Positions 45,858 through 60,800 of a stretch of 64,000 nt of DNA are shown in pieces. The translations under genes were made by a program, and so were the position numbers. The stretch is from Cellvibrio mixtus subsp. mixtus J3-8. Lineage in GTDB: Bacteria; Pseudomonadota; Gammaproteobacteria; Pseudomonadales; Cellvibrionaceae. The stretch is from positions 1,204,444-1,268,443 of the forward strand of contig NZ_KN266207.1 of NCBI RefSeq assembly GCF_000766945.1, read 5' to 3'. Numbering within the stretch: the stretch's first letter is position 1; every line of letters starts with the position of its first letter. The notes under the pieces are model-generated. The model saw only the letters and a list, made by a program, of their open reading frames with translations. It did not search any database and was not told the DNA's origin.

Positions 45858-48800
45858 TTATTGTGCTGCATTCCGCCAAGCGCGGTAATTTTCAATTTGT
45901 GTGTTCAGTGCAGTCCCCATCACCGGAATATTTTCATTGATCAATTCGGTAATATTTTTGTTGCCGAATGATGTTGACCAGGTGTACGGCGCAGCGGAGG
46001 CATAACCGGAAACATTTTGACTACCGAATGCACGACTGTGATAACAACGAATATGCGAAAGATCACTGAACTGCCTGCGCGTACCAATCAATATATTGTC
46101 TTTCTCTTCAAAATTTACTGACTGTATACAGGCAGGATCCATATCACCCTGGCGAATATCATTTGCATGCAGCTGTGCAGCGATAATATTCCGGGCTTCG
46201 ATATATTCCGCAATTACCTTTTTCCGTAATACCATCAAACTTTGATCATTGCGCGCATTAAAGGCATTTGCAGGCGCACTGGCTTCACCATTCACTGCAA
46301 ACAGCGTGTTATCCGGAGATTGCTTAATCAACTTGCCTTCGGGGGTTGATTTATAAGTCGTGCGCGGGGCGCATTGGTAGTACCATTGATAACTTTGATA
46401 GTTTTGATGGCCTTGGTAAAAGGCGTTCTGGCATTCAGGAATTGATACCTGGATAGCATTCCCCGATTCATAAGACATTTTTTCTAGGCTGATACCACGT
46501 GTAGTGATCTTGCCCAAACCAAATACTTTCAAATCGCTGTAGAAATCCACATAAGAAATATTGTTCAACAATCCGTTACCAGTATCGCCAAAATCCAATT
46601 CCACTCTGGCAAAGGAATAAATGTAACCCGGTGGTGAATAGAAACCGTAACGTGATTGAATACCTTTAGCCCAATCTTGAACTGTGGCGTCCCTACCATT
46701 GGATTGCGCCTTCACTTCGGTGAAATCACTAAAAGTTTCAACAATAAGGTTAGTGTAATAACGCTCGTTGCGAACCTGCGGCGCTTTGATTGCTAATAAG
46801 TGAGTTGCACCGGGTTGCGACACACCCAATTTTGCTGAAGAGTTAAGCACATAAGTATTACTAAAAATCTGCAATTTATTCACAGCTTCTATTTCCACAT
46901 CGTTAGCATGTCTTTCTGCTTCTTCCGATGCTGAGGAAATCTCTACTGCAGCAGAACTATAGGGCTCGGTATAAGGGTTAATATTTTCTACTGATCGCGC
47001 TGCCTGCAAGGTGACTTCATCGCCCGCTATACGTGCTGTTGTGTTCTTTAATGGAGCTTCATTTAAGGAGAAGTTCAATTGATCATGCGTACTCAGGCGT
47101 GAGGTGTCATGCGGGGCAATATTGATTACCGTAGTAGATTCTTTACCGCCCGATGCAGTGTCATCAAACGCATAGAGTGAACCATTGCGAATTTTACCCT
47201 TTGCAATGATATTGATTGTTTTCGCAGTAATGGAACCACCAAAGCGGTTATACACATCACCTTCACTGGCAATATTAATTTTCCCTTCAATGGAGGTTGC
47301 TCCACCAACCATGACCAGATTGTTAAATACACCGCGAATTTCACCGCGGTTATCTACCGAACCCGCACCCAGCTCCAACATTGCTTCACCGTTAGCCGCG
47401 TTTTCTGTAGTCGCACGAACATAACCACGGATAAAGCCCCTATTCATCAATTGGCCAATCAATTCCATTTTCACAGAATGCGCCTGGATGCTACCGGTAG
47501 GTCTAATGTCCGCACTATGGCCAATCACACTGACTTTTGCGTCGGACAATACATTTCCAGAAATGCGCAGGCCCGGTGCTGTAGTAGCTTGCGCAATGGT
47601 TTTTAATTGGATTTGCTCTTCCTGGGCGCGCAATTGACCACGATAAATTTGCGCTGCACGATGCGATGAACGTGTTGATAAGTTGCCACCTAATTGAATG
47701 GCATCTGCAGCAAACACTTTAATTGCGCCCGAATAAATTGCCGCTTGCAAATCCATCACACCAGTACCGGCGACAGTATTTTCCAGTGCCATGGTTTCAT
47801 AGTTAACACTGAAGTTACCTTGCAACAAACTCACACCACCCGATCCGACTACCACTGAATTAATATCTGGTGTAACAACAAAATCCAGCACCGGTTCAAC
47901 AATACTTTGCGAATTCACTTCCGTTGATTGGCGGGCATATTGCTGGGTATTGATTTGACCTTTTGTCACAACTCTATCAGCAATAACTTCCAGGCTTACC
48001 ACACCTGACGCTTGCAGGTTATTAATATCAACTGTGCCTGCAACACGTGTTTGCAATTGACCAACCTGGGTCATCGCCGCAGATAACGCAGCCGCTGGCG
48101 TCGCAACGGCTAGCACTGCACGTTGGACATTGATAAAGCCACAATTTTTACAGCGAATGTTATTCGACGTCGATGAATTGATAATCAATAAATCTGCTGG
48201 CTCACCAATAATTTCAATACCGGCGTTGAGCTCCACTTGATCCGCATCCACCACGATTAATTGCGGCACTATTCCATTGGCATAGACATCACTGCGATTA
48301 ATAATTTTCAACGGACGGTTAAGCAACAACTTGCTGAATTTGTTATAGCTAATGCGACTGTTATTGGATGCATTCACAGTCAACATATCAGAGTGTTTCA
48401 ATGACATCACGCTCCACCCATAACTGCCATGGTTGCCAAAATCGGATGCCAGATTCAATCCATCAATCGAGAATAGCGTTGGATGGACGGTTGCATTTTT
48501 CACGGCGGAGACAGTTTCTTTACCACGTTTATCCACCATTTTTGCAACAAGTGCGTAATTACCCGCAACAACAGGAGTCCAGCTGGTTTTGTAAGGCGGT
48601 GCATTACTGACTTTACCTACCGGCTCACCATTTGCATAAAAAGTAATTTGCTCAATTTGTTGATCCGGGTCAGTCACCACCGCATTTAAATCAACAGCGA
48701 TGCCCGCATTGGCGCTGCCAGATGCTTGCATCACAATTGTTGGTGCCTGCGGTTTAACAACATGAATTTCCGCTTCTAATGTTTTGAGTGTTTTCGCATC

Positions 48801-51800
48801 ATCCAAATAAGCGACTGCTTTTATTTTGTAAGTGCCTTCATTAATAGGATGCCATTGCACCGGTATACCGGCAGAAACCCTGTACCCTCCCGGCAACAGC
48901 GCATTATTGAGGTAATAATCAACCAGAGGCTGGCGGCCATCAACGTTGCGCCAATTACGCATATAAGTATCAAACACGTTAGCCATCACCGGAACCTGGG
49001 TATCAATAAATACACGATTACCATCCAACGGCTTTGGCGCTAACAATGCAATAACCGGCTCTGAGGAATCTGTAACATCAAAGCTGTAGGTTTGCGAAAA
49101 GCCTAAACCGCCATTTGAATAGCGGGACACTACTCGCCAGTAATATTTAAATCCGCGATACAGAGATTGATGTAATTCATCTTTATAAATACCCGCTGCT
49201 GACCAACCATTGCCACTGTCCCAGCAAACTTCAGTTGCATTTGCTGTTTTTGCCCAACGACGCTCGGTGAACTCAGGTGTGTCACTGACAGTAACGACGT
49301 AGTCAGTTGCGTTGGCATCTGCGCTCCATTTAAAACAAGGAATGGATTGATTAATAGCAATATCAATCGGAGAACCATTAGCAGGAGCAGTCAAATTAAT
49401 ACCAGACAATGTTGCACCGTATTGATTGGTTTTAATTCTTGACGATTGCCATGCACCACAATTGGTTGCCGACTGACAAGCGCGGACCTGCCATTGCATC
49501 ATGAGATAATTTTTGTAATTGGCCATAGGTTCGATGACCGTTGTTGCCGTCGAATCTATTAGCGGAATCTGTTGCGCAGTAGCAGCCTCCACTTCAGCCA
49601 TGTTGTTACCAACACGGACCTGCAATTGATAGAAGCGCGCATTCACCTTGTTCCATTTAAGTTCAAAATTCTGCGCCACCAGATTCGTTGTCACATCCAG
49701 ATGAGGAACATTACTGGATAAGGTAAATTGATTGGTATTGGAAAACCCCTGGCTACCATCGGCATAATTGATAACAACACGCCAAAAATAGGTCCCGCCA
49801 ATTTTTAGATCCTCAGGCAACTCATTGCGATAAACACCCGCACGTGTCCAATCATTTACGTTACCCCAACAAAGTTTCGCATTGTCTTTACTTACACTTT
49901 GTTGCCAGCGACGCTCAGGGAATTCCGGTACATCACTAACAGCAACGGTGTAAAGCACTGCATTCGGATCTTTACTCCAATCAAAGCAAAGATTGTTTTC
50001 TGCTTTATCAAAATCAACAGTAGCGTTATTCGCAGGAGTTAATGATTCAGTGATAGTGGCAACCGGATTGTATTGCAGTGTCTTCACTTTGGAGAGTTGA
50101 GACTTGCAATTAATTGCTGCATCGCATACCACCAATTTCCACTGGACGTACAGCGCATCAGGGATACTATTCACAGGAATAGAAATCACACCGGCACCAT
50201 ATTCAGCAGCGGAAATTGCATAGGATTTCCAGCCTGATTCATACAAATCATCCAGCCTTCCCGAACTGCGTTGCCACAATTCATATCGAGTATGGCCAGC
50301 AACAGGTTTCCAGCTTAAATCAAATTTAAGGTTATACACATTTTGCTTGACGGCGAAATCAAAATTACCTGTGTCACTGATTGCAGGTTGAGCGATCACA
50401 TTCACCGATTTGAAATGTGTACTGCCTGTACCACCTGTACTGGTTTCAGCAATTGCTTCAATGTGCGTAGTACCTTCAATCGTTGGCTTCCAATTCACAG
50501 AAAATGGGGCGGCAGTATCTGTACCAATTAATTGCCCGCCCGCATAAAAATTCACGTGGCTAATCGTTCCCTGGGTTGTGGTTGCACTCACACTTAACAA
50601 GTTGTCCTGACCTACCACCGCAGTGCTAATTAATGGTTCAAAATTAACAACAGGCATAGCGACATTTTTACAAGACTGGCTTGTGTTAACCGATAATACT
50701 GATGAGAAAGCGCCACAATTATCACCCTCACAAATTCGCGCTCGATAATCGTATGCACCACCCGATAAATACCGACCACTGAATATATCCGCATCAGAAT
50801 AGAGCATAAACGGTGGAATATTTCCTCTCGCCTTGCTTTTGGAAACAACCAGCTGCCAATCAAGATCTGACGATTTTTTCTCGTAAAGCTCATAGACATA
50901 ACTGAACGGCACATTCGCAGCTGCGCCCATATTAACGATATAGAAACAATCCTGGTCCGCATCAATAACACTTAATGCTGGAACCAGCATATCTGCATTA
51001 AATGCGTTGTTTGTATCGACAACAAAGCTACGTGTTTCGGAGCGAGCCTGGCGACCTGCACTATCGCCGCTAACAACTCGCCATTGATATGGCACACCGG
51101 GCTGCAAGTTTTTAGGAACAGCTAATTTTGTTAACCCTGCAGACTCCCAACCCTCGCCGTTATTCCAGCAAACGCGGTTGCCTGATGCCACAGATTTAGA
51201 CCAGCGTTGCGCGGGGAAATAATCCCCTACACTCACCGTCACAATATGACCTGTTGTCGCTGCATTCGGGGTCCATTCGAAGCAAGGATTTCCACCCAAT
51301 ACCGCTGCGCGCTCGGGCAGAACAGGCACTACCGGGGTAAGCGATGTTATCGGTTGATAAACTTTTGATTCCGATACTTTCCATGCAGAGCAAAGGTTCG
51401 CTGAATTACACGCTCTTACTCTCCAACGATAAAGATTGAAATCCACCAGGCCTGAAACCAGCGTGCTTGTTGCAGATAATTTTTCGCCAGCTGACCACTC
51501 TGCGGCATAGAATCCTAATGGATCGCCTGAAGACGCACGCTGCAATTCGTAATACGAAACCCCACTAACTGATCGCCAGCTAACGCTGAATGATGATGCG
51601 GATGGCTCCACAGCAATTGCAGCAGGAGCCACAGGCGCCTCTGCAATACCTGAAGTCATACGGAAGCTGCGCGTTTGCGAGAATCCATAAGCTTCATTAC
51701 TGCCTTTGACAGCCACCACACGCCAGTAATAAGCAGCACCTTCTTTCATTATCAGGTCAGCAGGCTTCTGCACACCACCAGCGCTCCATCCTGAACCGCC

Positions 51801-54800
51801 ATCCCAACAAATTGATGTGCCTGTCGTTGATATTTTTTGCCAACGGGATACAGGGAAATGACCATCAGTATTGATAGTGACATTGTAAGAAGTTGCGCCG
51901 GTTACTGTGCTCCATTGGAAGCAAGGGCTGGCGCCACTAACATTGATAATTGAATTATCAACAGGTGAAACCAAGGCAGGCGAAGCAAGCGATGCAAACG
52001 GATTCGCCATCACCCGCACTGGTGCAGAAAAATCACTACAACCTTTCGCATTACAGGCTTGCAGACTGTACTCATAAACCATCGCATTAAGCGGGGTCAG
52101 AATGTATGAACGAGTTGATAAATTGCTATAAACATTTACCTGTCCATTCGATTTTTCCCTTAAATTAAAATAATCAGTTTTTACCGCGCCCACCGGTGAC
52201 CAATCCAGCGTAAAACTACCGATTGCCTGAATCGGAGCACTGGTAATTTGTGGAATAGCAGGCAATCCGGAAGCGCCTACAACAAACGACTGAATTGCCG
52301 ATGTGTAAGTATTTCCACCTGCACTGCCGGTGACCTGCCAATAATAAGTGCTGCCTTCAGAGAGTAGCTCTGGTACATCACTGGCACTGTTCCAACCAAG
52401 TCCATTACCCCAACAAACCGAACGCTGTCCAATAGTTTTGGTCCATTTTTGCCCGCCAAGATTTGAGGATGTTGCCAGCGTAATTTGATAGGAATTAATT
52501 CCTGTAGCACCCGGCCACTGGAAGCATGGTGCGTTCGCGAAATTTTCAATAATCGCACCATTGATTGGATACGCCGATAAATTACCAACAACCGTAGAAA
52601 TAGCACTGCTGGATGCTCGCGAGCTATTCGATATCGAACTACTCGCCATGGAACTGTTGCCTTGTACATTCACGTTCACTGCAACAGAAGTAGTTTTCAA
52701 CAACGTATTGTCGAGCGCTACAGCATAAATTGTGTAACTACCACTGCTAGTTGGCGTCCAGTCCACACTGTATGGTGCAGTGAAATCACGCTCACCAACC
52801 TGAACATTATTTACATAAAAGGTAACGTGCCCCACATTATTTTCCGGATCAGAAACGGAAGCGCTAATCGTAGCTGCCTGATCTTTTACTAACTGTTGGT
52901 TTGTTACAGGTGAGCTGATAGAAATCACAGGCGCACCGGTCTGCGTAAATTCCATATAGCCAGTTGGGCTAATCAATGTGGTGCCATTTTGCATACGATG
53001 CACTGCATGGATCGCATATTTACCGGCAGCAGTTGGAGTCCAGCCTTTCAAAAAGTTACTGCTCGGATATGGTGGTAAGCCCGATAAAAGAACACCATTT
53101 GCATAAAAATCAACAGCAGCAGCTTTACCATTCACATCAAGGCCACCGGAATAACCGGGACCAACAAGGTAAGCACCCAATACAACTTCTGCACCCAATC
53201 CATATTTTTCAGTGAACGATGTCTGCGGAGACATTAACGCCAGTTTCAATGCTTGCGAACTTGCTGCAGAACTATTCTGCGCAGCACTTGTGTCACCACT
53301 AGCAGATTGATTATTGCCGGAGGCCTGGCTGTTTGCCGATGAACTGCTCGACGAAACTGCAACCAGATTTACTGATGTCAAATCGGAAAATACACTGCAA
53401 TTAAATGTCACGCGATCACAAATTCGAGCGCGGTAATCATAGCCACCAATAGATTGTCCATTGATTGCAAATATCACAACACCAGAAGCATCTGATTGAA
53501 CACTTACACCTGCAGGAGCAGCAAGTGTTTCCTCTGCGCCCGGCTCAACACTTACCCAGGGAGAATAAGACCATGAAGTAGCGTTATTGGGTTTCGCAAA
53601 AATCTCAATGAGTGGATTTTCAGGCAAATTTTTCGCTGTCACACGCAATCGATAAGCAGAAGATAACCCATCAAAATATTGATCATTCGCAGCATTCAGT
53701 ACAGCAACTAACGGTTCATTAATAGTCGCCAGGCTATTAGACGTACCTTGATTCAAATAACGAACATCGCGCTGCGCAGAAACACCAACCACGCCTTTAC
53801 TATCAACTACATGGGCTTTTAATCGATAAAGGCCGGTTGCAGGAGGCATCCAGGACAGTGAGTATGGCGCTGTAGTATCTGTGCCGATCTCTTCATCATT
53901 TGCATAAAACACCACTTTGTTAATAGATGAACCGGTCATCGCATTTGCAGTGACTGATACGGGTATTAATTGCCCCTGGTAATAACTGATACCGGAATAA
54001 GCTGGCGCAGTGAGCAATGCACGTGGCGCAGTTGCTTGTGCAACTAACAACGTCGATGGAGGAGAAACAACCAACTCATTATTTTTCAATTTTGAAATGG
54101 CTGTCATTTCATAGGCAGCCGCCAGCGTTGGGCGCCAGGTTGTTGCATAACCACTGGCAGCACTCTCTGCGACATAAATATCCGACGCATAGAATTTTGC
54201 AACAGGGATACTGTTATCAGCTTCCTTCCATTGAGTATTGGTTTCGCCTTTCAATTGGGAAGACAAATAAACATCGGAGCCTAACGTATAGAAATACGCA
54301 GGATAAGGTAATGCTTCGGTCATGTAGGGGTAACGATCACGAACCGGCAGTGGGATTTTATTTTCAACGGATGGAATACCGTAATTGGCCAGCATGGTTT
54401 TTGTTTTTGAAACCTTACCGGTTTTATCTTTCACCAACGCATAAATTTGATAAGCGCCCAACACGGTTGGTTTCCAATCAAAGCGCGGCGCAGTGGAACC
54501 ATTAATCGAGGTACCATTACCAATAAAATTATCATTCGCGTAAAAACTGACGTTTTCAATTCCATCTTCATCACTGGCATCTACCGCGAAATTAAATGTC
54601 CAGTCTGCTGGATATGAATAACCATAACTGGTTGCTATCAAGCGCGCAGCGGGAGTACCGACAGGGCGATTGATCCATACTCCAGCTAATTTCGAATAGA
54701 GAATCGTTCCATCATTTAAATAAGCCATCGCACGAATAGCATACATACCTTGCGAGTCAGGTGTCCAATAGACAGGTACGCCGTCTGCAACACTCATTGC

Positions 54801-57800
54801 GAGCTTTTGATACAAGCGGGTTTCATCCCTAACACTATCGGTCCAGTAATCGTAAAAAACGACTTTCGGTGGCAAACCATCAGTGTCTTTCCAAATGGAA
54901 CCATCAGCCGCTTTAACAACGGCAGAAAGAGGAATGCTTGCACCCGATTCATAATTAAGGACCGCACCTTCACCAGGCGCAGTCAGCTCCAATGAAACAG
55001 GTCGGGCAATCGCACTACTTGATGAAGAAACAGATTTAACACTCGATGAAGATTTAGCACTGGATGACGATGAACTGGTAGCAAGACCAATCAACTCGGT
55101 GCTGAGCAAGCGTCCGGTTTGACCTGCAACAAGTGGTGCGGCATATCGTTTTACCAATTGTCCATTCACCGCCGGACTGAAAATTTTCAAGCCACTGGAT
55201 TCGGTATATGCTTTAAGTGTAAGTTGATTATCCGCTTCACGCAGTGTTGCGCCTTGCAAATTTTTTTCTTCCAGCTTGCCAATAATACCGGTATACGGCC
55301 AATCCTGACGCCAGCTGGTTTCGGTGCGTTTGCCTGTCAGTAAATCTTCTACCGTTGTTTTCTCAAATCCTAATAAACCACGCCCACCTGCCTGGGTACG
55401 CAAACTGTTATAGAAATATTTTTTGTCCGATACCAACACATCACCAGCTGCTTGCTTCACTATTGTTTTGGTACGAATTGCAATCGGCATTGTATTAATG
55501 ACTTGTGTTACCCGCGCGGTTTCAGCGTAGGGATTGGATAATCCTGCAAACGGATCATTAGCTTTGCGATAGTAAGATTTTTCATCGACTTCTGTCGCCG
55601 TTAAGGAGTCAGTTGCAAATACACCTTTAATGCGATTGTATTCATAGTGATGAGAACCGTAGAAATCCTGACAAGCCATCGCAGGATTTATACAGGTTTT
55701 GGTTTTAACTGTCGCAGGGCGAGCAAGGGTCTGGTATTCAATGGATTCAAATTTACGAATACCAGTTTTAATTCCTACAATTACATCACGGGTGAATACA
55801 CCATGATTATTATTGGTTGTAGATAATGCATTCGTGAAGCCATAAATTCTGATATAGGGCTTGCCAGCATTTTTTGCTGTTGGATCATACTCGACAAAAT
55901 CAACCCAGGCGTCACCATTAGCATCTGCCATCACAATCGGTGTATTTGTTGTAGTGCGCAACACCACAGGATCAAGATATTTGGATTGCATTGCGTTCCA
56001 ATAACTTACGTAGTAGGTGTACTGGGTAACACCTGAGACTACATCTGACGTGGCAAAAATAAAATCGGCAGAACCATCCTGGTTAATATCGTGATACCAA
56101 ACTTTGTAGGCCCTTGTAATGAGGGGATTATTCATTACCACTGGTGTAGTAAATGCATTGCCTTTACTTAAGGCGTAGGATGTCGGCGAGTTATTGATGA
56201 ATCTATAGCTGACATCAGCAAGACCATCACCATTAATATCAGGTGTAGTTAAATCTTTAAGGTAGGTAGCGTCATACATGTTGCCATTTTCATAATAGCT
56301 ACCTGGCTGCGTTTTGGTATAAATATTCCCTTGCAAATTAAACTGTGTGCCATTCCAGCTATACCAATTTAATTTATAGTCAGTTTGGTTCGCTGAATTG
56401 GTATGCCACGACGTGTAAGTTACTAAATCTGATTTTCCATCGCCGTTAAAATCAGCTACCGCCATGTCAATATTGCCTGGCTGGCCGTATTCAGTTGGCA
56501 GTTCAACTCGTTCCGTAACAGTAGCAGCGGTGATATCACTAAACGTTGCTTTAACATTCTCCGTCCAATTAAAGTACCTCGCCATTTCTTTAGCGGCTTC
56601 TGCAGATGCAGTGGTATTTTTCTTTAATTTATTGACCCAAAAATCACGAGTTTGCGAATAACGCTTTATTTCACGGCCAATCAAGAGTTGGTAAATTAAA
56701 CCATCACCATCAAAGTCACCATAAAAGTTATAGCGGTATCCTGAATACAAGGGCACGTAGTTTTGATCCAGATACCATTGGTATTTACTTCTCGCCTGAG
56801 TGCTGCCATAACTTCTCAAATATTCAGACGTTACATATCCCCCTGTTAACAAATCAGAAACACCGTCGGCATTAATATCAGCAAAACTGAACGGTTTTGT
56901 TTGCGTAACCTGAGTAGGGTCTCGCTCATCTGTTCTATAACTGGTTCTGTTATCTGAATCAATTGCAGGAACAGCGGGATCAAACGCTGTAAAAGTCATG
57001 GCCTTGGAAGAGTTTTGCTCTTCCAGAACAAGATCGGCAATACCATTACCGTTCAAGTCAACAAAATCTGCGCGAACAATACTGCTTAAGCCATAACCGT
57101 TTTGGGTCACATCTTGCAACCAACCGATGTTGATATCCTTCAACTCGGTAACGCCACTCGCGTTGACTTGCGTATTGCCCCAGGTAAATTGGCTCGCCGA
57201 GAAACATTGATTTAAGGCTGCGCATTCATCAATACTTTGCAATCGATTGACATAACCCGCTAATCCACTGCTGGCTGCATAGTCTAATTGATAACTGCGA
57301 TACAATAATCCCGGTAACGTATAGGAATTAATTTGCGTTAATAATTTATTGGTCCGGAATTCATAACCTGCTACAAATTTTGCGATTGGATCTTCGCGAT
57401 CTTTGTAAATAAATTCAATATAAGCACCAGGATTTGTTGTTGTATTTTTCTCCGGGAATGCGTAATTAATTTGCTTGATGCGCAATCCGTCAGCAGCAGT
57501 GTCTTCATACACGTATTCAATCGCATTATTAGCTGCATCTTTATACTGGGTTAATGCCCAGGTCATAGTCGCGCCGCCCTGCTCTTTTGCAGTAGCAGAA
57601 CCGCCGAATATTAATGTTGCATTGTCTTGTGCGCGAGCTTCGAAATAATCCGGATTACCTGAAGTACCACCTTTAGCGGTATAAACAACGCCGTTATCAA
57701 TTTCAGTTTTATATTGGCTTTCAGCTTCGCCTTGTGTGCCTGCAATTAATATCAGGCGTTGCGTATCAATACAGAAACGATCTTCCGCAGTCCAGGTGAT

Positions 57801-60800
57801 TACTTTATTCGCGTTATCACGAACCAATGTTTGTGGGCAGCGTTTGATTACGCTCAATCCACCTAATGAACCACCTTTACCTAATAAACCATTCGGTGAT
57901 TGGCTGTTGTAAATTGCAGAAATGTTTGGCTTAACACCACCGATTCCATTTGGAGCAGATATAGGCAAGCGATATACAGATGCGCCCATGCGATCTATAT
58001 CTAATTTGTATTCGGATGGCTCACCAATATCGGTATTTGCAGATGCTGATGAAGTATTCGCGGTTACATTATCGATTGCCTTGACAGAACTATTTTGCGC
58101 AGAAGCAGTAACGTTGCCAATTAAATTTCCTTGCTCAGCACCGCCGGCTTTCAGCTCGTAAGTTTTAGCAGTTACCTGTTCAATGCGGGGACTAAACACT
58201 TTTCCAGTTGGTGTGTTAGTTACGGCAAGATTTAATTGATTGGATTGTTCAGCAAGTAGTTTTCCAAATTTTGTATAGGTTGTTTGCGAAGTAACAATAC
58301 CTGTGTATGGCCAGTCTTGACGCCATGAGGTCTCAACGCGGTTGCCACTAAGTTGATCATCGATTAGCGTTTTTTCAAATCCTAACAGCCCCCTTCCGCC
58401 TGCTTGATTTCGCATAATCCAAGAGTAATATTTTTTATCACTCACAACATTTGAATCTTGCAGCTTCTTGATTCTCGTTACAATCGGTAAAGGGGCAACG
58501 TGTTGAAAAACTCTGGCTTGACCAGCATGTAAGTTATTTAGCCCATTAAATGGTTCATTATTTTTAGTATAAAAATTGTCATTATCAACACTGACAGCAT
58601 CCAATGTATTTGGATTGAGCGCAACATCGACTTTTAATGGTTTATATTGCGACGCGCCCCAATGATCCTGACAATCAAAGGGCGTATAAGTACTTCTGCT
58701 TGTACAAGAAAACTTTGATTGTTTGGCAGGCCTTAATAATGTTTGATATTCAATTGTTGTAATAGCACGAAGACCAGTTTTGATTTCTACGATAGAGTCT
58801 TGGGTTAACACTCCCGTGGAATTTTTATTTTGGGAAGATGGATCATTTGAATATCCATATATTTTCAAATACTCCTGAGAGGAACTTCTTGCAGCCTGAT
58901 CATGCTCAATAATATCCAACCATTTATCGCCATTCATATCAGCAAACAAAAATGGTTGATTAACAGATAATCTAAGCAAAGAATCCGGTAAAAACCCTGA
59001 TTCTTTTTCGCTCCAATACTTTACATAAATTTCATAATTTTTAGTTGTAGCATTATATTTATACCAGACAAAGTCTTTCGAGCCGTCAACATTAACATCA
59101 AAAAAAGCTGTACTTCGATAGTTTCTAGCATAGACCGACTCTGAATCAGATGAAAAAATATTAGTGAGTGGTTTAAATCCTTTGCCTGTATTAATAGCAT
59201 ACTTCCATGTTGTCGCATTTATTCTAAAAGCAACGTCCGACAAACCATCACCATTAATATCGGGAGCCTGCAGATCATACAAATTCAATGCGTCGCTCAT
59301 AAGATATCTATCGGTGTAATAGCGAGACAAATAATTTTTAGTCTCTTCGTATACATTCCCTTTAAATATTAAGGAGGTACCGTCTATTGAGTACCAGTTG
59401 AGCTTTAGAGTTTGTTTATTTAATGTTGCATTTTCCCAAGCAGTATTGGCGACAATATCAATACGCCCATCTCCATCGAAATCACCTGTTGCCATATCAA
59501 TTTCAGCAGGCTGTCCACTAGAAGTAGGAAATTGAAATGCCTCATCAGAGGGACGATTTTTAACGTCATTGAAACTTAAAGGAGTTGAGCTTATTTTTGA
59601 AAAATATTTATTCGATGTAATAGGCAATGTTGTATTTTTTGAAAAGCTACTAAAATTAACAGAAAGGCTGCTCCCATAAAAATCCTGCTGTAAAAAGCTA
59701 ATTAAATCATCATAGCCATCACCGTTAAAATCAGCTGTTTTAACGAACTGAGCATAACCTAATCCCTGTGCCACCGATGCACTCCACTCCTCCTTGTATG
59801 GGCGTCCAAACATTTGTCCTGACCAGTTTGTTCTACCATCAGAATAATATTGAGGAAGCCATAAATCAGCTCCACCATCTGCATTCGTATCACCAACTTC
59901 TACGCGAGGTTGGTTCCGGATCGACGACTCTGAAGACAATGCATATCTACGGGCAAGTCTATCTGCGTCAAACGGCAGCACACCCGTATCAAATGCGGCA
60001 AAGATGTACCTTGCATTATCACTATTGGCTATTTCAGTCCAAACCAAATCATTTAATCCATTTCCATTAAGATCCACTGCTTCAAGTGCAGAATAATAAT
60101 TGCTATCTATGCTATAGGTTTGATGTCCATGCTTTGCAACGCTTGATATTAGAGAAATACCAATATTTTTTATTTCTGTCTTTCCGTCAAAATCGGTGCG
60201 GGTATTACCCCATACAAACTGGTTCGTTGAAAAACATTGACTATGTGTCGTACACTCATCCACTCCCTGCCAACGGCTTACATAACCAGCCAAACCACTG
60301 CTAGTGGCATAATCCAATTGATAACTGCGATGCAATATTCCTGGCAAAGAATAGGAATTAATTTGTGTTAATAATTTATTGTTGCGGAACTCGTAGCCTG
60401 CAACATATTTGGAAATCGAATCATCACGATCTTTATAAATAAATTCGATGTATGCGCCTGGATTAACCGTGGTATTCGCTTCAGGGAATGCATAATTAAT
60501 TTGCTTGATACGCAAGCCATCGGCAGCAGTGCCTTCATATACATATTCAATCGCATTGTTAGCCGCATCTTTATACTGGGTTAAAGCCCAGGTCATAGTC
60601 GAGCCGCCCAGCTCTTTTGCTGTAGCAGAACCGCCAAATATTAATGTTGCATTGTCTTGTGCGCGGGCTTCGAAATAATCCGGATTACCTGAAGTACCAC
60701 CTTTCGCGGTGTAAACAACGCCGTTATCAATTTCAGTTTTATACTGGCTTTCTGCTTCACCTTGTGTGCCTGTAATTAATATCAGGCGTTGTGCATCAAT

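Noticed and set aside
45841..45880. Possible frameshift breaking one large CdiA-like gene into two
   Set aside because: The downstream frame has its own ribosome-binding site at the right distance and a convincing signal peptide, so two genes is the simpler reading. It is kept as a point to verify.
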